This document shows positions 63,046-64,000 of a stretch of 64,000 nucleotides of DNA, piece by piece. The notes under the pieces are model-generated. The model had not been told where the DNA came from. It made no database searches and saw nothing but the letters and a program-made list of their open reading frames with translations. Source of the DNA: Sesamum alatum (taxonomy: Eukaryota; Streptophyta; Magnoliopsida; Lamiales; Pedaliaceae). How positions within the stretch are numbered: the stretch's first letter is position 1; the number at the start of each line of letters is the position of its first letter. The position numbers were made by a program, and so were the translations under genes. The DNA is taken from NCBI GenBank assembly GCA_034509735.1, contig JACGWO010000010.1, positions 17,311,193 to 17,375,192 of the forward strand. The letters run 5' to 3'.

Positions 63046-63324
63046 TAGATGAGATCGAGGGGACAATGCCTCGTGTTCCTTTGAATATAACATCATTGTT
63101 GAGGGGATCGATCAACCATCTGATCCTTCTATGTATTTTTTAGATTTTTATGATCTAGATGGTCCATCGATCTTGATGTAGTGTTCCCTTTTGACGATGT
63201 AATGACTCTTTTTGAGTGACTTTTTTTAATGGAATAGACTTTACTTTCGCGATCTCCCCCTTTGTACTTCTATATTATTATGCAATAATTGTTTTCAGGC
63301 ATCAAATTCCTTTTCAAGCTTAAA

Positions 63325-63650
63325 ACATTCATACGCCTTTTTCAGGCTTCTACCTTTTTCGGTCGATAATGCTACAAACCTTTTTAGGATTCGACCCTTT
63401 TCGGATCTAAAAATTTATAGGTCGTTTTTGCACTTTGACCAGTTCGATATTGAAAATTTTACAAGCCTTTTTCAGGCTTCGACCTTTTTTAGGCCGAAAA
63501 GGTTTTACAAGCATTTTTCAGGCTTCGACCTTTTTCAGGTCGACAAATCTTACAAGCCTTTTTTAGGTTTTGACCTTTATCAGGTAAAAAAATTTACAAG
63601 CTTTTTTCAGGCTTCGACCTTTTTTAGGTCGATGTATTTACATGGATAAA
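63325..63650 (+). repeat. Minisatellite of about 45-bp units
   Basis: Around seven imperfect copies of a unit like ttttacaagcctttttcagg, then cttcgacctttttcaggtcga. The cttcgacc...ggtcga part is itself a small inverted repeat. It lies between the convergent antisense ORF and gypsy pol. Confidence 0.9.
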
Positions 63651-63833
63651 AACTAAAAGCGACATATGGTCTTTTTCAGACCTTCCATTAATATAGCAGC
63701 CATTCTCATGCACGAATCCTTTTCAGATCGCCAAAATATCTCCTTACATCCGATCCTTGTCGGTTTTGCCAAAATAAATTTTGGTTCTTTCCCAGAATCC
63801 TTCAAAGAATTACAGAAACATTTTCCCTTGACC

Positions 63834-64000
63834 CTATGAATAGAATTTTTTGAAGTTGTGAATGTTCCATGGTCGATGTAGGTCTTTCCCTTGAAAGTTT
63901 TGCAGGCGGTATGTGTTTTTTTTCTTTATCTCAACCACCTTGTATGGTTCTTTCCAACTTGGATCTAATTTTCCCACATGTTTGGACACTTCTATCTTCT
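63834..64000 (-). pseudogene. Ty3/gypsy pol C-terminus (partial at window edge)
   Basis: On the minus strand the frame ends at TAG 63836-63834 and reads KLDPSWKEPYKVVEI...NTYRLQNFQGK...RPWNIHNFKKFY. This is the chromodomain-less end of plant gypsy integrase (GKLxPxWEGPYxVxE...TYxLxxxxGxxxPRxWNxxNLxxYY). The rest lies beyond the window. No break is visible in the part seen. Confidence 0.8.

Noticed and set aside
63325..63650. CRISPR-like repeat array
   Set aside because: Units are contiguous, imperfect and lack spacers; it is a minisatellite in a plant genome.

Overview
This is nuclear DNA of a flowering plant, almost certainly a eudicot. The support is AT-rich intergenic DNA, GT-AG introns, one intact plant-type 14-3-3 gene, and a dense mix of plant repeats (Ty1/copia, Ty3/gypsy, L1-type LINEs, a TRIM, hAT, PIF/Harbinger and CACTA MITEs, Helitrons, foldback elements, and an endogenous plant pararetrovirus). 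The species cannot be named from sequence alone. All work was done by eye: boundaries quoted to the base rest on visible terminal motifs and target-site duplications (TSDs); other boundaries are approximate.

Region 1 (1-25.8 kb) is a nested repeat block. A decayed copia copy (gag to integrase, then a 3' LTR) fills 1-5.37 kb. From 5.37 kb lies a fragmented endogenous pararetrovirus (EPRV; caulimovirid, florendovirus-like). Its movement-protein piece is on the minus strand. It is split by an L1-type LINE (5867-20898, 12-bp TSD with one mismatch). The LINE's ORF1 is in turn split by a nearly complete copia element (6005-16227, minus strand, 5-bp TSD GGCGG, two 2.2-kb LTRs, PBS and PPT visible). 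After the LINE the movement-protein piece resumes (20.9-21.26 kb). Then protease/RT/RNase H, a second ORF and a TATA/poly(A) region follow on the plus strand (21.3-25.65 kb), so the viral copy is internally inverted. The insertion order is EPRV, then LINE, then copia.

Region 2 (25.8-33.4 kb) holds MITEs: a palindromic element, two PIF/Harbinger-like elements (one carrying a 5'-truncated LINE with an 18-bp TSD), and a hAT MITE with a perfect 8-bp TSD.

Region 3 (33.4-39.6 kb) is the only convincing host gene: a four-exon 14-3-3 gene of the non-epsilon (kappa/lambda-like) type, 245 residues. Introns 1 and 3 each carry a copy of the same small palindromic MITE.

Region 4 (39.6-55.4 kb) is AT-rich intergenic DNA with Helitron-like elements, a cluster of nested inverted repeats (44.7-47.4 kb) one arm of which is cut by a Helitron, a 1.07-kb Tourist-like MITE, a CACTA-like MITE, a probable gypsy solo LTR, and two unidentified short coding-like stretches.

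Region 5 (55.4-64 kb) begins with a complete 415-bp TRIM. Next come a possible gypsy LTR and a hAT MITE. A broken plus-strand ORF resembling the extra antisense ORF of Tat-lineage Ty3/gypsy elements converges on a minus-strand gypsy pol C-terminus at the window edge. That ORF is interrupted by a repeat-rich insert and by an inverted, truncated LTR of the same copia family as Region 1. No rRNA, tRNA, CRISPR or bacterial-type operon was seen.
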